From RGIG1934 sp045122895 (GTDB taxonomy: Bacteria > Bacillota > Clostridia > Lachnospirales > Lachnospiraceae): 38,661 bases of DNA. Under the pieces are notes generated by a model that worked only from the letters and a program-made list of their open reading frames with translations, was not told the DNA's origin and searched no databases. Within the stretch, counting starts at the first letter, position 1. The number at the start of each line of letters is the position of its first letter. Below, in pieces: positions 1 to 7,214 of the stretch. The position numbers and the translations under genes were made by a program. The stretch spans positions 1-38,661 of the forward strand of contig JBGVIE010000025.1 in the NCBI GenBank assembly GCA_045122895.1, read 5' to 3'.

Positions 1-165
1 TCGTTAAAAAGTTTTCTCCAGATTCAAAATAACGTTAGCTATTTTTTCATCCGTTGATTTATTGTTTGTTTTCTGAATTAATTCTCTTTGAATCGTTCAG
101 GGATGGTTAATTACTGTTTAGTTTTCAAAGTTCTTTTTTTCACAGCTCTTTTGAGCCGCTCGAAG
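1..165 (-). other. Leader of an rRNA operon (pre-16S region); 16S gene starts just outside the window
   Basis: Read on the minus strand, this untranslated stretch follows a consensus promoter and contains AACTTTGAAAACTAAACAG near 114-132, which resembles the boxA antitermination region of Gram-positive rrn leaders. It ends at the window edge with CTTTTTAACGA, the sequence that usually runs directly into GAGTTTGATCCTGGCTCAG, the 5' end of 16S rRNA. I infer that the 16S gene begins within a few bases beyond position 1 and is transcribed leftwards. No coding frame of interest lies here. The call rests on motif recognition; the 16S sequence itself is not in the window. Confidence 0.8.
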
Positions 166-194
166 ATTTTATCACATTGACTTTTGTTTGTCAA
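166..194 (-). promoter_or_regulatory. Strong sigma-A promoter of the rRNA operon
   Basis: On the minus strand the -35 TTGACA (189-194) and the -10 TAAAAT (166-171) are separated by exactly 17 bp. A GCAACTT/AAGTTGC hairpin lies just upstream (203-221), between the tRNA gene and this promoter, but it is followed by A residues in the transcribed direction, so it is not a clear terminator. The tRNA may therefore be partly co-transcribed with the rRNA operon. Confidence 0.85.
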
Positions 195-224
195 GTGTTT
201 TTTGCAACTTTTTTAAGTTGCCAG

Positions 225-310
225 CGGAGAGGATGGGATTCGAACCCATGTGCCCGTGAAGGCAAACGGTTTTCAAGACCGCCTCGTTATGACCACTTCG
301 ATACCTCTCC
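225..310 (-). tRNA. tRNA-Ser (anticodon UGA)
   Basis: The minus strand gives a complete class II tRNA. The acceptor stem is GGAGAGG/CCTCTCC with discriminator G. The anticodon stem GCGGT/ACCGT frames the loop CTTGAAA, so the anticodon is TGA. A long variable arm (TTTGCCTTCACGGGCAC region) is typical of serine tRNAs, and the T arm GGGTTCGAATCCC is canonical. No CCA is encoded; the next bases read CTG, so CCA must be added after transcription. It reads UCN serine codons. Confidence 0.95.
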
Positions 311-325
311 GTGTCGTGCTTGACT

Positions 326-354
326 ATTTTACAACATCTCATTTGCTTTGTCAA
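326..354 (-). promoter_or_regulatory. Promoter of tRNA-Ser
   Basis: The -35 TTGACA (349-354) and -10 TAAAAT (326-331) on the minus strand have a 17-bp spacer and the same hexamers as the downstream rRNA promoter. This suggests both stable-RNA units are expressed at comparable, growth-linked levels. The tRNA 5' end starts about 16 bases after the -10. Confidence 0.85.
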
Positions 355-383
355 GTACTTTTTTTATTTTATTTTCATTTCGC

Positions 384-402
384 GCCCGCCTCATCAGCGG
401 GC
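384..402. other. GC-rich hairpin between ispD and tRNA-Ser
   Basis: GCCCGC and GCGGGC form a 6-bp perfect stem around a 7-base loop in otherwise AT-rich DNA, about 90 bp past the ispD stop. In the ispD direction it is followed by GCGAAATG rather than a T run, so it is only a doubtful terminator. The rest of 360-490 shows nothing I can name. Confidence 0.35.
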
Positions 403-492
403 AAGAATCATTCTATCATTTACTTTATAATATGTCAACAAGTTTTTTCATTTTTTTTAGTTATTTTTTCTTTTTCTCTAAAAAGCGTGATT

Positions 493-1191
493 TTACGCCA
501 TTTTCTCGTATTTAGATATAAGCATTTCAGCTACTTTTATATCGTCTGGAGTCGTTATTTTAATATTTTCATAAGAACCCTCAACTACCTTTACGCATTT
601 AGTTCCGTACTTTTCCATCACCATAGCATCGTCTGTTACATTTTCATCCGAGTGCTGCATCATTTGTTCATATGCTTTCTTTATATCAACACCTACGAAC
701 ACCTGTGGTGTCTGTACATTCCAGACATTATTTCTGTCTGGCGTAAAGGATACATACCCGTCTTTTGCGACTATTTTCACAGTGTCCTTTGTCTTTACAG
801 CAGTTATACACGCTTCACCCTGCTGTGTGATTTTGATTAGCCTGTGTATAAGTCCACTGTCTACAAAGGGTCTTGCTCCATCATGAATCAACACTATATC
901 ATTATCCTCTATATACTTAAGCGCGTTATACACACTGTTATATCTTTCTTTTCCGCCATATGCTATTGTGGATATTTTTTTTAATCCATATTTTAATATT
1001 ATTTCTTTCCTTATATACTCCTCATCTTCTTCTGAGATAACCATAATAATATCGTCTATCTCTTCACACGTTTCAAAAGCCTTTAGTGTATAGTATACTA
1101 AAGGCTTTTGAAGTAACTGCATATACTGTTTCTTTACATTACTGTTCATTCTCTTTCCTGAGCCTGCGGAAAGTATTATTGCTCTATTCAT
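493..1191 (-). CDS. ispD: 2-C-methyl-D-erythritol 4-phosphate cytidylyltransferase
   Basis: IspD transfers CMP from CTP to MEP, the third step of the non-mevalonate isoprenoid pathway, in the cytoplasm. The 232-residue protein has the usual family length. It carries the nucleotide-binding N terminus AIILSAGSGKRM (residues 4-15), followed by KKQYM, and the IHDGARPFV substrate motif near residues 103-111. The ATG lies 16 bp after the tsaD stop with a GGAG-type ribosome-binding site, so it is probably translated from the same mRNA as tsaD and is the last gene of this run. No ispF is present beside it. TarI-type ribitol-phosphate cytidylyltransferases share the fold but are less likely. Confidence 0.93.
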   Translation of the reverse strand: MNRAIILSAGSGKRMNSNVKKQYMQLLQKPLVYYTLKAFETCEEIDDIIMVISEEDEEYIRKEIILKYGLKKISTIAYGGKERYNSVYNALKYIEDNDIVLIHDGARPFVDSGLIHRLIKITQQGEACITAVKTKDTVKIVAKDGYVSFTPDRNNVWNVQTPQVFVGVDIKKAYEQMMQHSDENVTDDAMVMEKYGTKCVKVVEGSYENIKITTPDDIKVAEMLISKYEKMA

Positions 1192-1207
1192 TCTGATATT
1201 TCTCCAT

Positions 1208-2233
1208 CTATCTTGATTCTAACTTCAAATTAGGGATTGCATTCAAATCCATTCCATGTCTCACGCCTGCTCTGTACTCATAATAAGCTGCCGCTCCTAT
1301 CATTGCTGCATTATCCGTGCACAAAATCGGAGACGGATGGTAGAATTCGATGTTCTCCTCTTTGCATTTTTCTTTAAATGCCGCTCTGATAGCCGAATTT
1401 GATGACACCCCTCCTGCTAAAGCCAGCTTATTAATATTAGTCTCTTTACATGCACTTATTGCTCTTTCAAGCAACATATCTACTACCGTTTGCTGGAAAG
1501 AGGCTGCCACATCCGCTTTATTAACAATTTCACCTTTCATCTCACATGAATTAAGGTAATTTAAAACAGCCGATTTAAGCCCGCTAAAACTAAAATCAAA
1601 ATCTGAGCCTTCTACTTTTGCATGAGGAAACACAATAGCATGGGAATTACCCTCTTTTGCCAATTTATCTATTTTTGGCCCTCCAGGATATCCCAATCCT
1701 ATAGCTCTTGCAACTTTATCAAAAGCTTCTCCCGCAGCATCATCTCGTGTTCTGCCCATCACCTCGTATTTACCATAATCCTTCACAACCACAAGATGAG
1801 TATGTCCACCTGATACAACCATACATATATATGGTGGCTCCAATTCTTTATTTTCTATGTAATTAGCTGATATATGTCCTTCTATGTGATGTACACCTAT
1901 CAATGGTTTATTTTTCGCAAATGCTATTGCCTTCGCTTCTGCAACACCTACTAAAAGAGCTCCCACCAGACCAGGTCCATAGGTTACTGCAATAGCATCT
2001 ATGTCATCTAATGTTTTATCCGCTTCTTTTAGAGCTTCTTCTATTACATAGTTTATTTTCTCTATGTGTTTTCTGGATGCTATTTCCGGCACAACTCCAC
2101 CATACAATGTATGAAGGTCAATCTGAGATGATATCACATTCGACAATACATCTCTACCATTTACAACAACTGCTGCTGCCGTCTCATCACACGAACTTTC
2201 TATTGCCAATATTGTTACTTTTTCTTTATTCAT
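1208..2233 (-). CDS. tsaD: tRNA N6-threonylcarbamoyladenosine transferase TsaD
   Basis: TsaD transfers the threonylcarbamoyl group to A37 of ANN-decoding tRNAs, working with TsaB and TsaE, both encoded about 2.3 kb upstream. The frame is open to 2308, but I choose the ATG at 2233, which gives 341 residues. The protein then starts MNKEKVTILAIESSCDET, the standard family N terminus, with a GGTGAAGAAG ribosome-binding site inside the end of the upstream gene (8-bp overlap). Metal-binding HIEGH is at residues 116-120, followed by the phosphate-binding VVSGGHT. The C-terminal LALAGGVSSN and CTDNAAMIG motifs are intact. The overlap indicates translational coupling with the upstream gene. Confidence 0.96.
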   Translation of the reverse strand: MNKEKVTILAIESSCDETAAAVVVNGRDVLSNVISSQIDLHTLYGGVVPEIASRKHIEKINYVIEEALKEADKTLDDIDAIAVTYGPGLVGALLVGVAEAKAIAFAKNKPLIGVHHIEGHISANYIENKELEPPYICMVVSGGHTHLVVVKDYGKYEVMGRTRDDAAGEAFDKVARAIGLGYPGGPKIDKLAKEGNSHAIVFPHAKVEGSDFDFSFSGLKSAVLNYLNSCEMKGEIVNKADVAASFQQTVVDMLLERAISACKETNINKLALAGGVSSNSAIRAAFKEKCKEENIEFYHPSPILCTDNAAMIGAAAYYEYRAGVRHGMDLNAIPNLKLESR

Positions 2234-2792
2234 CTTCTTCACCATTAAGCTTCCAATATAGAATTTTCCACTTACCTTTGTCATCTTTTCTAAGTACATA
2301 TGTCTCATCAGACTTTATAGTACCTTTGTCACCTTTGCTGTAATATATGCATTGTATCGAGGCGTATTTTTCTTTTTTGATAGTATAATACTCTACCTCT
2401 CTGCTTCCGGCCAGCATACATGACGTAATCTTTCTATTGTCAGATTTGTATTGGTCTATTTCCTCTATCAGTCTTTTAAAATACTCATCATAAGGATTTT
2501 TATCCAACAACTCCTGATCATACAGAGTTCTTGCCTGTGCTGTAAGGCCAACCAACTGTTCATTCGTACATTTATCATTGTAATAACAAAGCATTATTCT
2601 ATTGTATAATTTCACCACTTCTCTAGGGGTTTCCGGATATTTAGCATTAAGATTCTTATTAACTAGTATATCTATTTCCTTCGATTCTTCTCCTTTTTTT
2701 GAGGAGTCTGTTTTATTGGATAAATACTGATAATACCAAACCACTAACATTACCATAATTATACTCAGTATAAGTACTTTAAATTTCTTCAT
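2226..2792 (-). CDS. Membrane-anchored protein of unknown function
   Basis: The protein has 188 residues and I do not recognise it with confidence. One hydrophobic segment (about residues 4-20) followed by YYQYLSNKT looks like an uncleaved N-terminal anchor with the rest outside the membrane. The remainder is charged and mixed helix/strand, with a C-terminal part (EYYTIKKEKYASIQCIYYSKGDKG...WKILYWKL) that reads like a small beta-rich, NTF2-like domain; this is inference. It resembles hypothetical proteins found in Lachnospiraceae. A GGCGGTGA ribosome-binding site precedes the ATG. It lies 33 bp after rnz, and its end overlaps the tsaD start, so it belongs to the rnz-tsaD-ispD run. Confidence 0.7.
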   Translation of the reverse strand: MKKFKVLILSIIMVMLVVWYYQYLSNKTDSSKKGEESKEIDILVNKNLNAKYPETPREVVKLYNRIMLCYYNDKCTNEQLVGLTAQARTLYDQELLDKNPYDEYFKRLIEEIDQYKSDNRKITSCMLAGSREVEYYTIKKEKYASIQCIYYSKGDKGTIKSDETYVLRKDDKGKWKILYWKLNGEEDE

Positions 2793-2825
2793 ATCGTCAC
2801 CGCCTTTCCCTTGTTCTGCAGTCTT

Positions 2826-3734
2826 TTAATCTTCAAATCCCAATTCTATTATTTTACCATCTTTTCCAAGATATGACTCTTTAAATGTTTGTCTGACTTC
2901 ATCCATATAATCACCCGGACGAATTAACGACGGACTAAAATGTGTAAGCCACATCTGTTTGGGATTAGCTTTTGCAGCAATATCCGCTGCCTCATAGAAG
3001 GTCATATGTTTGTATTCTTTTGCTTTCGCTATTTTATCTTTTTCTCCATACATACCTTCACAAATAAATAAATCTGCTCCCTTGGCATTGTCAACTATTG
3101 ACTCAACCGGTCGGGTATCTGTACAATACGTTACTTTGATTCCTTTTCTCGCTTCACCAAGAACCATATCAGGTGTATATAAGATTCCTTCATCTTCTAT
3201 AATTTCACCTTTTTGCAGTTTATTCCAAAACTTCATAGGAATCCCTTTTTCCCTTGCTAAATCAACATTAAATTTGCCGGCTCTGTCTATATTGATACTA
3301 TATCCATAACACATTACATTATGATTAACCCTAAACGCATTAATTCTCATTCCATTCACTTCAAACTCATGAAATTGTTCTGTAAGTTCCATAAACTTTA
3401 TCTTAAATGGCAGTTCCGGGGCAATAATTCTTATATGGTTTACTACTTTTTCTACGTTTTTGGGGCCTATTATAAGTAAGTCCTCTTTTCTCTCTGCATT
3501 GCCCATTGTCAACAGTAACCCAGGCAAGCCGCTGATATGATCTGCATGAAAATGTGTAAAACAAATCACATCTATAGGTTTGAAGCTCCATCCGGCTTCC
3601 TTAATTGCAACCTGAGTTCCTTCGCCGCAATCTATAAGCATACTGCTCCCATTATATCTCGTCATTAAAGCTGTCAACTTTCTTCTCGGAAGAGGCATCA
3701 TACCACCTGTTCCCAATAAACACACATCTAGCAT
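2826..3734 (-). CDS. rnz: Ribonuclease Z (tRNA 3'-end endonuclease)
   Basis: This is a metallo-beta-lactamase fold enzyme that removes 3' trailers from tRNA precursors lacking an encoded CCA, which matches the CCA-less tRNA-Ser in this window. It has 302 residues, the normal length of the short form. The zinc motif HFHADH is at residues 61-66, and the downstream ligands are seen in RVNHN, TYCTDTRP and the C-terminal MTHF-like WLTHFSPS. The N terminus LLGTGGMMPLPRR is typical. An upstream ATG in the leader runs into a stop at once, so 3734 is used as the start. It follows the zinc-ribbon gene by 22 bp. Confidence 0.92.
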   Translation of the reverse strand: MLDVCLLGTGGMMPLPRRKLTALMTRYNGSSMLIDCGEGTQVAIKEAGWSFKPIDVICFTHFHADHISGLPGLLLTMGNAERKEDLLIIGPKNVEKVVNHIRIIAPELPFKIKFMELTEQFHEFEVNGMRINAFRVNHNVMCYGYSINIDRAGKFNVDLAREKGIPMKFWNKLQKGEIIEDEGILYTPDMVLGEARKGIKVTYCTDTRPVESIVDNAKGADLFICEGMYGEKDKIAKAKEYKHMTFYEAADIAAKANPKQMWLTHFSPSLIRPGDYMDEVRQTFKESYLGKDGKIIELGFED

Positions 3735-3756
3735 ACTTTCATTGCGCCTTTCTTTT

Positions 3757-3981
3757 TTAAATCATCTCTGTTTTCTCTTCTATATATACAGGAATTTTAA
3801 ATTGTTTAATCAACTCATCATAACAAGCTTCACACATTGCAATATTATGAACTTCCCCATCTTTTTTTGAAAAATAGTTCCAATCATATGCAACTTTAAA
3901 AATTCCCTCTTTTATTATACCATTATTTACCAATATTTCTCTACCACACATGTTACATTTAATGTATTTACAGTTTTTCAT
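3757..3981 (-). CDS. Small zinc-ribbon-like protein
   Basis: The product has 74 residues with two CxxC knuckles, C9-C12 and C50-C53, the classic arrangement for one bound zinc. Function is unknown; similar short proteins occur as hypotheticals in Clostridia. An ATG 12 bases further upstream is possible, but GGAGGA sits between the two and is correctly spaced for the ATG at 3981, so the shorter form is chosen. It is the first gene of the run leading to rnz, separated from rimI by about 110 bp of AT-rich DNA in which I see only a weak promoter candidate. Confidence 0.7.
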   Translation of the reverse strand: MKNCKYIKCNMCGREILVNNGIIKEGIFKVAYDWNYFSKKDGEVHNIAMCEACYDELIKQFKIPVYIEEKTEMI

Positions 3982-4091
3982 ATGTTCCTCCATTCAAGTA
4001 CGACTATTTATACTTTGTGTAACAATTTTCATTTGCTTCAATGAAATTATAAATTAAACAAATTGATAATAACAGTTGTAATTATTGGTAT

Positions 4092-4526
4092 TTACTTTCT
4101 TTTCCACATTATCAGGGCATCTTCTACAGGATGTTCATAGAATCGTTTTCTTACTCCTTCAGATACAAATCCCATTTTTTCATATAGCTTTATTGCAATT
4201 TCGTTAGATACCCTGACCTCAAGCGTAAATGACTCTATATTTCTTTTTCCTCCCTCTTTAAAAAAATAGTCAAGAATACTTTTTCCAATAGATTTCCCTC
4301 TGTAATTTTCTTCTACCACAATATTAGTGATATCTCCTTCGTCAATCACGAGAAGCATACCTCCGTATCCAACTACTTTTTCATCTTCAACTGCCACGCA
4401 GAATATAGAACCTGCATTATTCACTTCTTTCATTAGAGAATCATATGACCAGGGAATGGAAAAATATTTCTTTTCAAGCTCACTTACCTGAATCACATCA
4501 TCCGCTTTCATCTCTCTGATAATCAT
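4092..4526 (-). CDS. rimI: GNAT acetyltransferase RimI, ribosomal protein S18 N-terminal alanine acetylation
   Basis: The 144-residue protein is a single GNAT domain. Residues 1-60 form the N-terminal half (MIIREMKADDVIQVSELEKKYF). The acetyl-CoA loop is visible as VVEENYRGKSIGKSILDYF (about 71-89). SFTLEVRVSNEIAIKLYEKMGF is the RimI signature, and the C terminus has YEHPVEDALIMW. It overlaps the tsaB stop in a TAATG junction, so it is translationally coupled to tsaB. tsaE-tsaB-rimI is a long-conserved Firmicutes order, which strengthens the name. Confidence 0.92.
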   Translation of the reverse strand: MIIREMKADDVIQVSELEKKYFSIPWSYDSLMKEVNNAGSIFCVAVEDEKVVGYGGMLLVIDEGDITNIVVEENYRGKSIGKSILDYFFKEGGKRNIESFTLEVRVSNEIAIKLYEKMGFVSEGVRKRFYEHPVEDALIMWKRK

Positions 4527-5236
4527 TACTTGTTCGCTTCCTGTCTCTCTTTCAATTCTCTTTCAGCCTGTGAAAGTCTTAAATAATCAGGTCCATGCTC
4601 TGCCGCAGTTTCAGTTTTTCCCTGATTGTAATAATTTATGCCAAGGGCTGCAACTGCCGAAGCTCTCTGTCTGCTGATATGCGCCGGTGCAAATGAGTAC
4701 TTCACTTTCAGTTTCTCTTCTATCGTAGATTTGAAATTTTCAACACCATCGCCTAAAAACATTACCGGCATTCCCATTTCATTCAAGTGCTCTATTAGCT
4801 CTTCCATCATTATGATGTCCTGATCCATTATTGTCTTAAATTCTAAATCATCAAAAGTATATAAACCTGTATACACTTGCCCTCTTCTTGCATCCATTAT
4901 TGGACATATTACAGATGTTATCCCATACGCATTGTATGCCATGGCTGCTAATGTCGGTACATTCACAATCGGCTTATTAAGTGCAAGCCCTATTCCCTTT
5001 GCAGTAGCCGAGCCTATTCGAAGTCCTGTAAAAGACCCCGGTCCTCCTGAAATCGCGATGGCATCTATACTATCCATGTCAAGTTCAAGCATCTTTGAAA
5101 TCTCTTCAAGCATCGGCATAAGTGTCTGTGAATGTGTTTTCTTGTAATTCATCGTGTATTCAGCTATTATCTGTTCCTCTTCAACGATTGCAACTGAGGC
5201 AACCAAAGCTGACGATTCTATTGCTAATATTCTCAT
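4526..5236 (-). CDS. tsaB: t6A biosynthesis scaffold protein TsaB
   Basis: TsaB is the non-catalytic ASKHA-fold partner that stabilises TsaD and recruits TsaE in threonylcarbamoyl transfer. The 236-residue product starts MRILAIESSALVASVAI, carries AISGGPGSFTGLRIGSATAKG (about 62-82), the family hallmark, and lacks the TsaD HxxxH metal motif. It starts 5 bp after the tsaE stop and ends in an overlap with rimI, so these three genes form one unit. Confidence 0.94.
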   Translation of the reverse strand: MRILAIESSALVASVAIVEEEQIIAEYTMNYKKTHSQTLMPMLEEISKMLELDMDSIDAIAISGGPGSFTGLRIGSATAKGIGLALNKPIVNVPTLAAMAYNAYGITSVICPIMDARRGQVYTGLYTFDDLEFKTIMDQDIIMMEELIEHLNEMGMPVMFLGDGVENFKSTIEEKLKVKYSFAPAHISRQRASAVAALGINYYNQGKTETAAEHGPDYLRLSQAERELKERQEANK

Positions 5237-5241
5237 ATATG

Positions 5242-5676
5242 TTACCGGCCTTTCACTTCATTTACTGTGATTTTTCTATAATCAAATCCTTTTTCCAAAT
5301 CTTTTTCTATTATAATACGCGTATAATTCTCAGGCAAAATCTCGTCTATTAATTCTGCCCATTCTATCAGGCAGACGCCATCACCATATATATAATCTTC
5401 ATATCCAATCTCATCCATCTCATATACATCTCCTATTCTGTATACATCAAAATGATAAAAAGGTATACGACCATCTTGATACTCCTGGACTATTGTGAAT
5501 GTGGGACTGTTTACCGGTTCATCTATACCAAGCCCCTTCGCAAACCCTTGGGTAAACACTGTTTTTCCCACTCCTAAATCCCCTGACAGGCAGTACACCT
5601 GACCGGGCAATACTTTTTCTCCAAGAGATAATCCATATTCAAATGTCTCTTTATAATTAAATGTCTCTATTACCAT
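5242..5676 (-). CDS. tsaE: t6A biosynthesis ATPase TsaE
   Basis: TsaE is the small P-loop ATPase that powers turnover of the TsaBD complex. The Walker A motif is seen as SGDLGVGKTVF, followed by the SPTFTIVQEY and FYHFDVYRI signatures and a C-terminal LIEWAE. A longer frame starts with TTG at 5700, but the ATG at 5676 overlaps the stop of the preceding gene (TAATG) and gives the usual N terminus MVIETFNYKET, so 144 residues are annotated. An AAAGG ribosome-binding site lies 13 bases upstream, rather far, as expected for a coupled start. Confidence 0.93.
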   Translation of the reverse strand: MVIETFNYKETFEYGLSLGEKVLPGQVYCLSGDLGVGKTVFTQGFAKGLGIDEPVNSPTFTIVQEYQDGRIPFYHFDVYRIGDVYEMDEIGYEDYIYGDGVCLIEWAELIDEILPENYTRIIIEKDLEKGFDYRKITVNEVKGR

Positions 5677-6191
5677 TATTTGATAACAACCTTTCTGCAA
5701 CCTGCTTTCGCAGTTACAATTTTTCTGAAGAGCTGCATATTTTCTCCTATTTGATTCTTTGGAAAAATAAATGCTCTAATTGGTGATAAATATATTATCA
5801 CAAGATTTCTCGTACTTCTGACTTTTTTTATATCTGCCCAGTTCACCTTTGCACTCTGATCTCCCTGAACAATATCAATCCCTTCGTCTGTAAAAGTGTA
5901 ACAAAGATTATTCTTAAATGCTTTTGCCACCTGTGTCTTAGATCTTAAATACAATTGCACAGGATTAATCAAAATAAAAAAAGCTAACATTACAATAAGA
6001 AGACCTTTATACGTTACATTGAACGCATCCCAATAAAATATAAGACCTACCGTAGCCATTGCACATAAGAAAAAGCCAATAGCTCCCATAAAACTCTTAT
6101 ATGTATGGTTCATCATAAACTCAAACATATCTTTTGTGGATATCTTAGTCTCAATGTATAATAAATCTTCTGTGTTTTTCTCTTCGCTCAT
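5676..6191 (-). CDS. YcxB-like membrane protein
   Basis: Of 171 residues, the first 25 are polar. Two hydrophobic helices follow (about 38-58 and 64-82), then a cytosolic PH-like domain with FTDEGIDIVQGDQSAKVNWADIKKV and an IRAFIFPKNQI motif, the pattern of the YcxB-like C-terminal domain family. The family function is unknown. GGAGAAACAT places the start at 6191; upstream in-frame ATGs at 6203 and 6230 are less well placed. A TATAAT (minus strand, near 6246-6251) may be its -10. Its stop overlaps the tsaE start, so it heads the tsaE-tsaB-rimI unit. Confidence 0.75.
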   Translation of the reverse strand: MSEEKNTEDLLYIETKISTKDMFEFMMNHTYKSFMGAIGFFLCAMATVGLIFYWDAFNVTYKGLLIVMLAFFILINPVQLYLRSKTQVAKAFKNNLCYTFTDEGIDIVQGDQSAKVNWADIKKVRSTRNLVIIYLSPIRAFIFPKNQIGENMQLFRKIVTAKAGCRKVVIK

Positions 6192-6319
6192 ATGTTTCTC
6201 CATTCCTTCATTATAAAAACTGCAAGGCAATTACTTGCACTTGCAGTTAATTATATCATATATTACTGATTAAATAAAGTTTATTGTAAGTGTTCACCAA
6301 TACCAGCATCTATCGCATT

Positions 6320-6353
6320 TAACTGTAAAACCATGCTTGCTCTGAACAGTTAC
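6320..6353. repeat. Degenerate copy of the GTAACTGTTC palindrome
   Basis: On the minus strand the left half reads GTAACTGTTCAGAGC, matching the other copies at 9398, 23377 and 32335. The right half is eroded to TTTTACAGTTA, leaving a 7-bp stem (6320-6326 with 6346-6352). TAAACT directly precedes it on the minus strand, the same position relative to a -10-like hexamer as in the other copies, but no convincing -35 is seen. It lies between the membrane protein gene and the YcxB-like gene. Confidence 0.55.
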
Positions 6354-6356
6354 AGT

Positions 6357-6695
6357 TTATTTGAATTTGCAATTATAAGCACAAATTGTTATGTGTGGGA
6401 ATGTTGCAAATAATAATGTTACCACGCATAAGCCAAAAGCTGCGATTGCCATTATACTAAATCCATTCCATAAGCCTGTTCCAGCTTCTCTTGACAAAAA
6501 CGCAAAAACCGCACCTGCTATTGCAATAATGGCACCGATTGCTACTACGATAAATAATAATGAGCCATCTGTATCGCCCTCAGTGACGTTTTTCGCACTG
6601 GCATTACATGAAATAAATGTAAAGATAAACGATAATAAAAATCCTACACCTGCACATGAAATACCAATTATCTCATATAATTTCTTCTTTTCCAT
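6357..6695 (-). CDS. Small membrane protein, paralogue of the next gene upstream
   Basis: The 112-residue protein has three predicted membrane helices (about 8-30, 47-67, 76-98). The last ends in VTLLFATFPHITICAYN. Function is unknown. The track-independent start is the ATG at 6695, eight bases after AGGAGGAAG; a TTG one codon earlier is less likely. It is a tandem duplicate of the gene at 6708-7079, 12 bp apart. The last 50 bases of shared coding sequence are 49/50 identical, while the remainder has diverged, suggesting gene conversion or constraint on that end. It ends in CKFK and lacks the C-terminal tail of its paralogue. Confidence 0.7.
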   Translation of the reverse strand: MEKKKLYEIIGISCAGVGFLLSFIFTFISCNASAKNVTEGDTDGSLLFIVVAIGAIIAIAGAVFAFLSREAGTGLWNGFSIMAIAAFGLCVVTLLFATFPHITICAYNCKFK

Positions 6696-6707
6696 CAATA
6701 CTTCCTC

Positions 6708-7079
6708 CTATCGATAGCTTCTAAGTGCACTCTTAATACTATCTTCAAGAGCGTTGTTATAAGCACAAATTGTTATATGTGGGAATGTTGCAAATAATAA
6801 TGTTACAATTACTAACCCAAAAGAGATGAGCGCAAAAATGTCGAATCCCATAAACACTCCTTTTCCTTCTTCTCTTGATAAGAAAGAAAGAACTCCTCCT
6901 GCGATTGCAATAATCGCTCCTAATAATACTACTATGTAAGCATATGAGCCGTCAAAATCAAGCTCCTTAAGCTTATCAAAGCTCAGGTTACATGATACAA
7001 ATGTCATGATGAATGATAATAAAAATCCACCTGCTGAACATCCAAGTCCTATCATTCCAAGTAATTTCTTGTTATCCAT
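6708..7079 (-). CDS. Small membrane protein, tandem paralogue
   Basis: The protein has 123 residues and three predicted membrane helices. It shares with its neighbour the pattern IGxxCxxxGFLLSFIxTFxSCN, an aspartate- and glycine-bearing loop (FDGSYAYIVV), a GAIIAIAG helix, FLSREExGxG and the C-terminal LLFATFPHITICAYN. It adds a 15-residue polar tail (NALEDSIKSALRSYR). AGGAGGAAAG precedes the ATG. It is the first gene of the unit, with its own promoter facing away from the tex promoter. I do not recognise the family. Confidence 0.72.
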   Translation of the reverse strand: MDNKKLLGMIGLGCSAGGFLLSFIMTFVSCNLSFDKLKELDFDGSYAYIVVLLGAIIAIAGGVLSFLSREEGKGVFMGFDIFALISFGLVIVTLLFATFPHITICAYNNALEDSIKSALRSYR

Positions 7080-7114
7080 AACTTTCCTCCTAGATAAATT
7101 TTAATTTCTACTCG

Positions 7115-7143
7115 ATGATAGCATAATTTGGCATAGTTTACAA
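7115..7143 (-). promoter_or_regulatory. Promoter of the tandem membrane protein genes
   Basis: On the minus strand, -35 TTGTAA (7138-7143) and -10 TATCAT (7115-7120) have a 17-bp spacer. It is back to back with the tex promoter, only 6 bp between the two -35 boxes, so one regulator or supercoiling could affect both. Confidence 0.6.
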
Positions 7144-7149
7144 TATTTT

Positions 7150-7178
7150 TTGACATGATTAGTCTAATCAGTTATAAT
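7150..7178 (+). promoter_or_regulatory. tex promoter with a dyad in its spacer
   Basis: TTGACA (7150-7155) and TATAAT (7173-7178) are both full consensus with a 17-bp spacer. The spacer contains a perfect dyad, TGATTAG-T-CTAATCA (7156-7170), occupying nearly all of it. A protein bound there would block RNA polymerase, so this is a candidate operator as well as a strong promoter. Confidence 0.8.
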
Positions 7179-7214
7179 TTTTATAAAATATTTATTTATG
7201 AAAGGACTTGAAAA

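Noticed and set aside
384..402. Intrinsic terminator of ispD
   Set aside because: The stem is good, but the transcribed side is followed by GCGAAATG and no T run, so it is listed only as a hairpin.
250..840. Plus-strand open frame of 196 codons
   Set aside because: It runs through tRNA-Ser, its promoter and antisense to ispD, is rich in Phe, Tyr and Ser as expected of AT-rich antisense, and matches no family.
2234..2308. 25-codon N-terminal extension of TsaD
   Set aside because: It lies inside the upstream gene and reads MRHMYLEKMTKVSGKF..., unlike TsaD; the standard N terminus starts at 2233.
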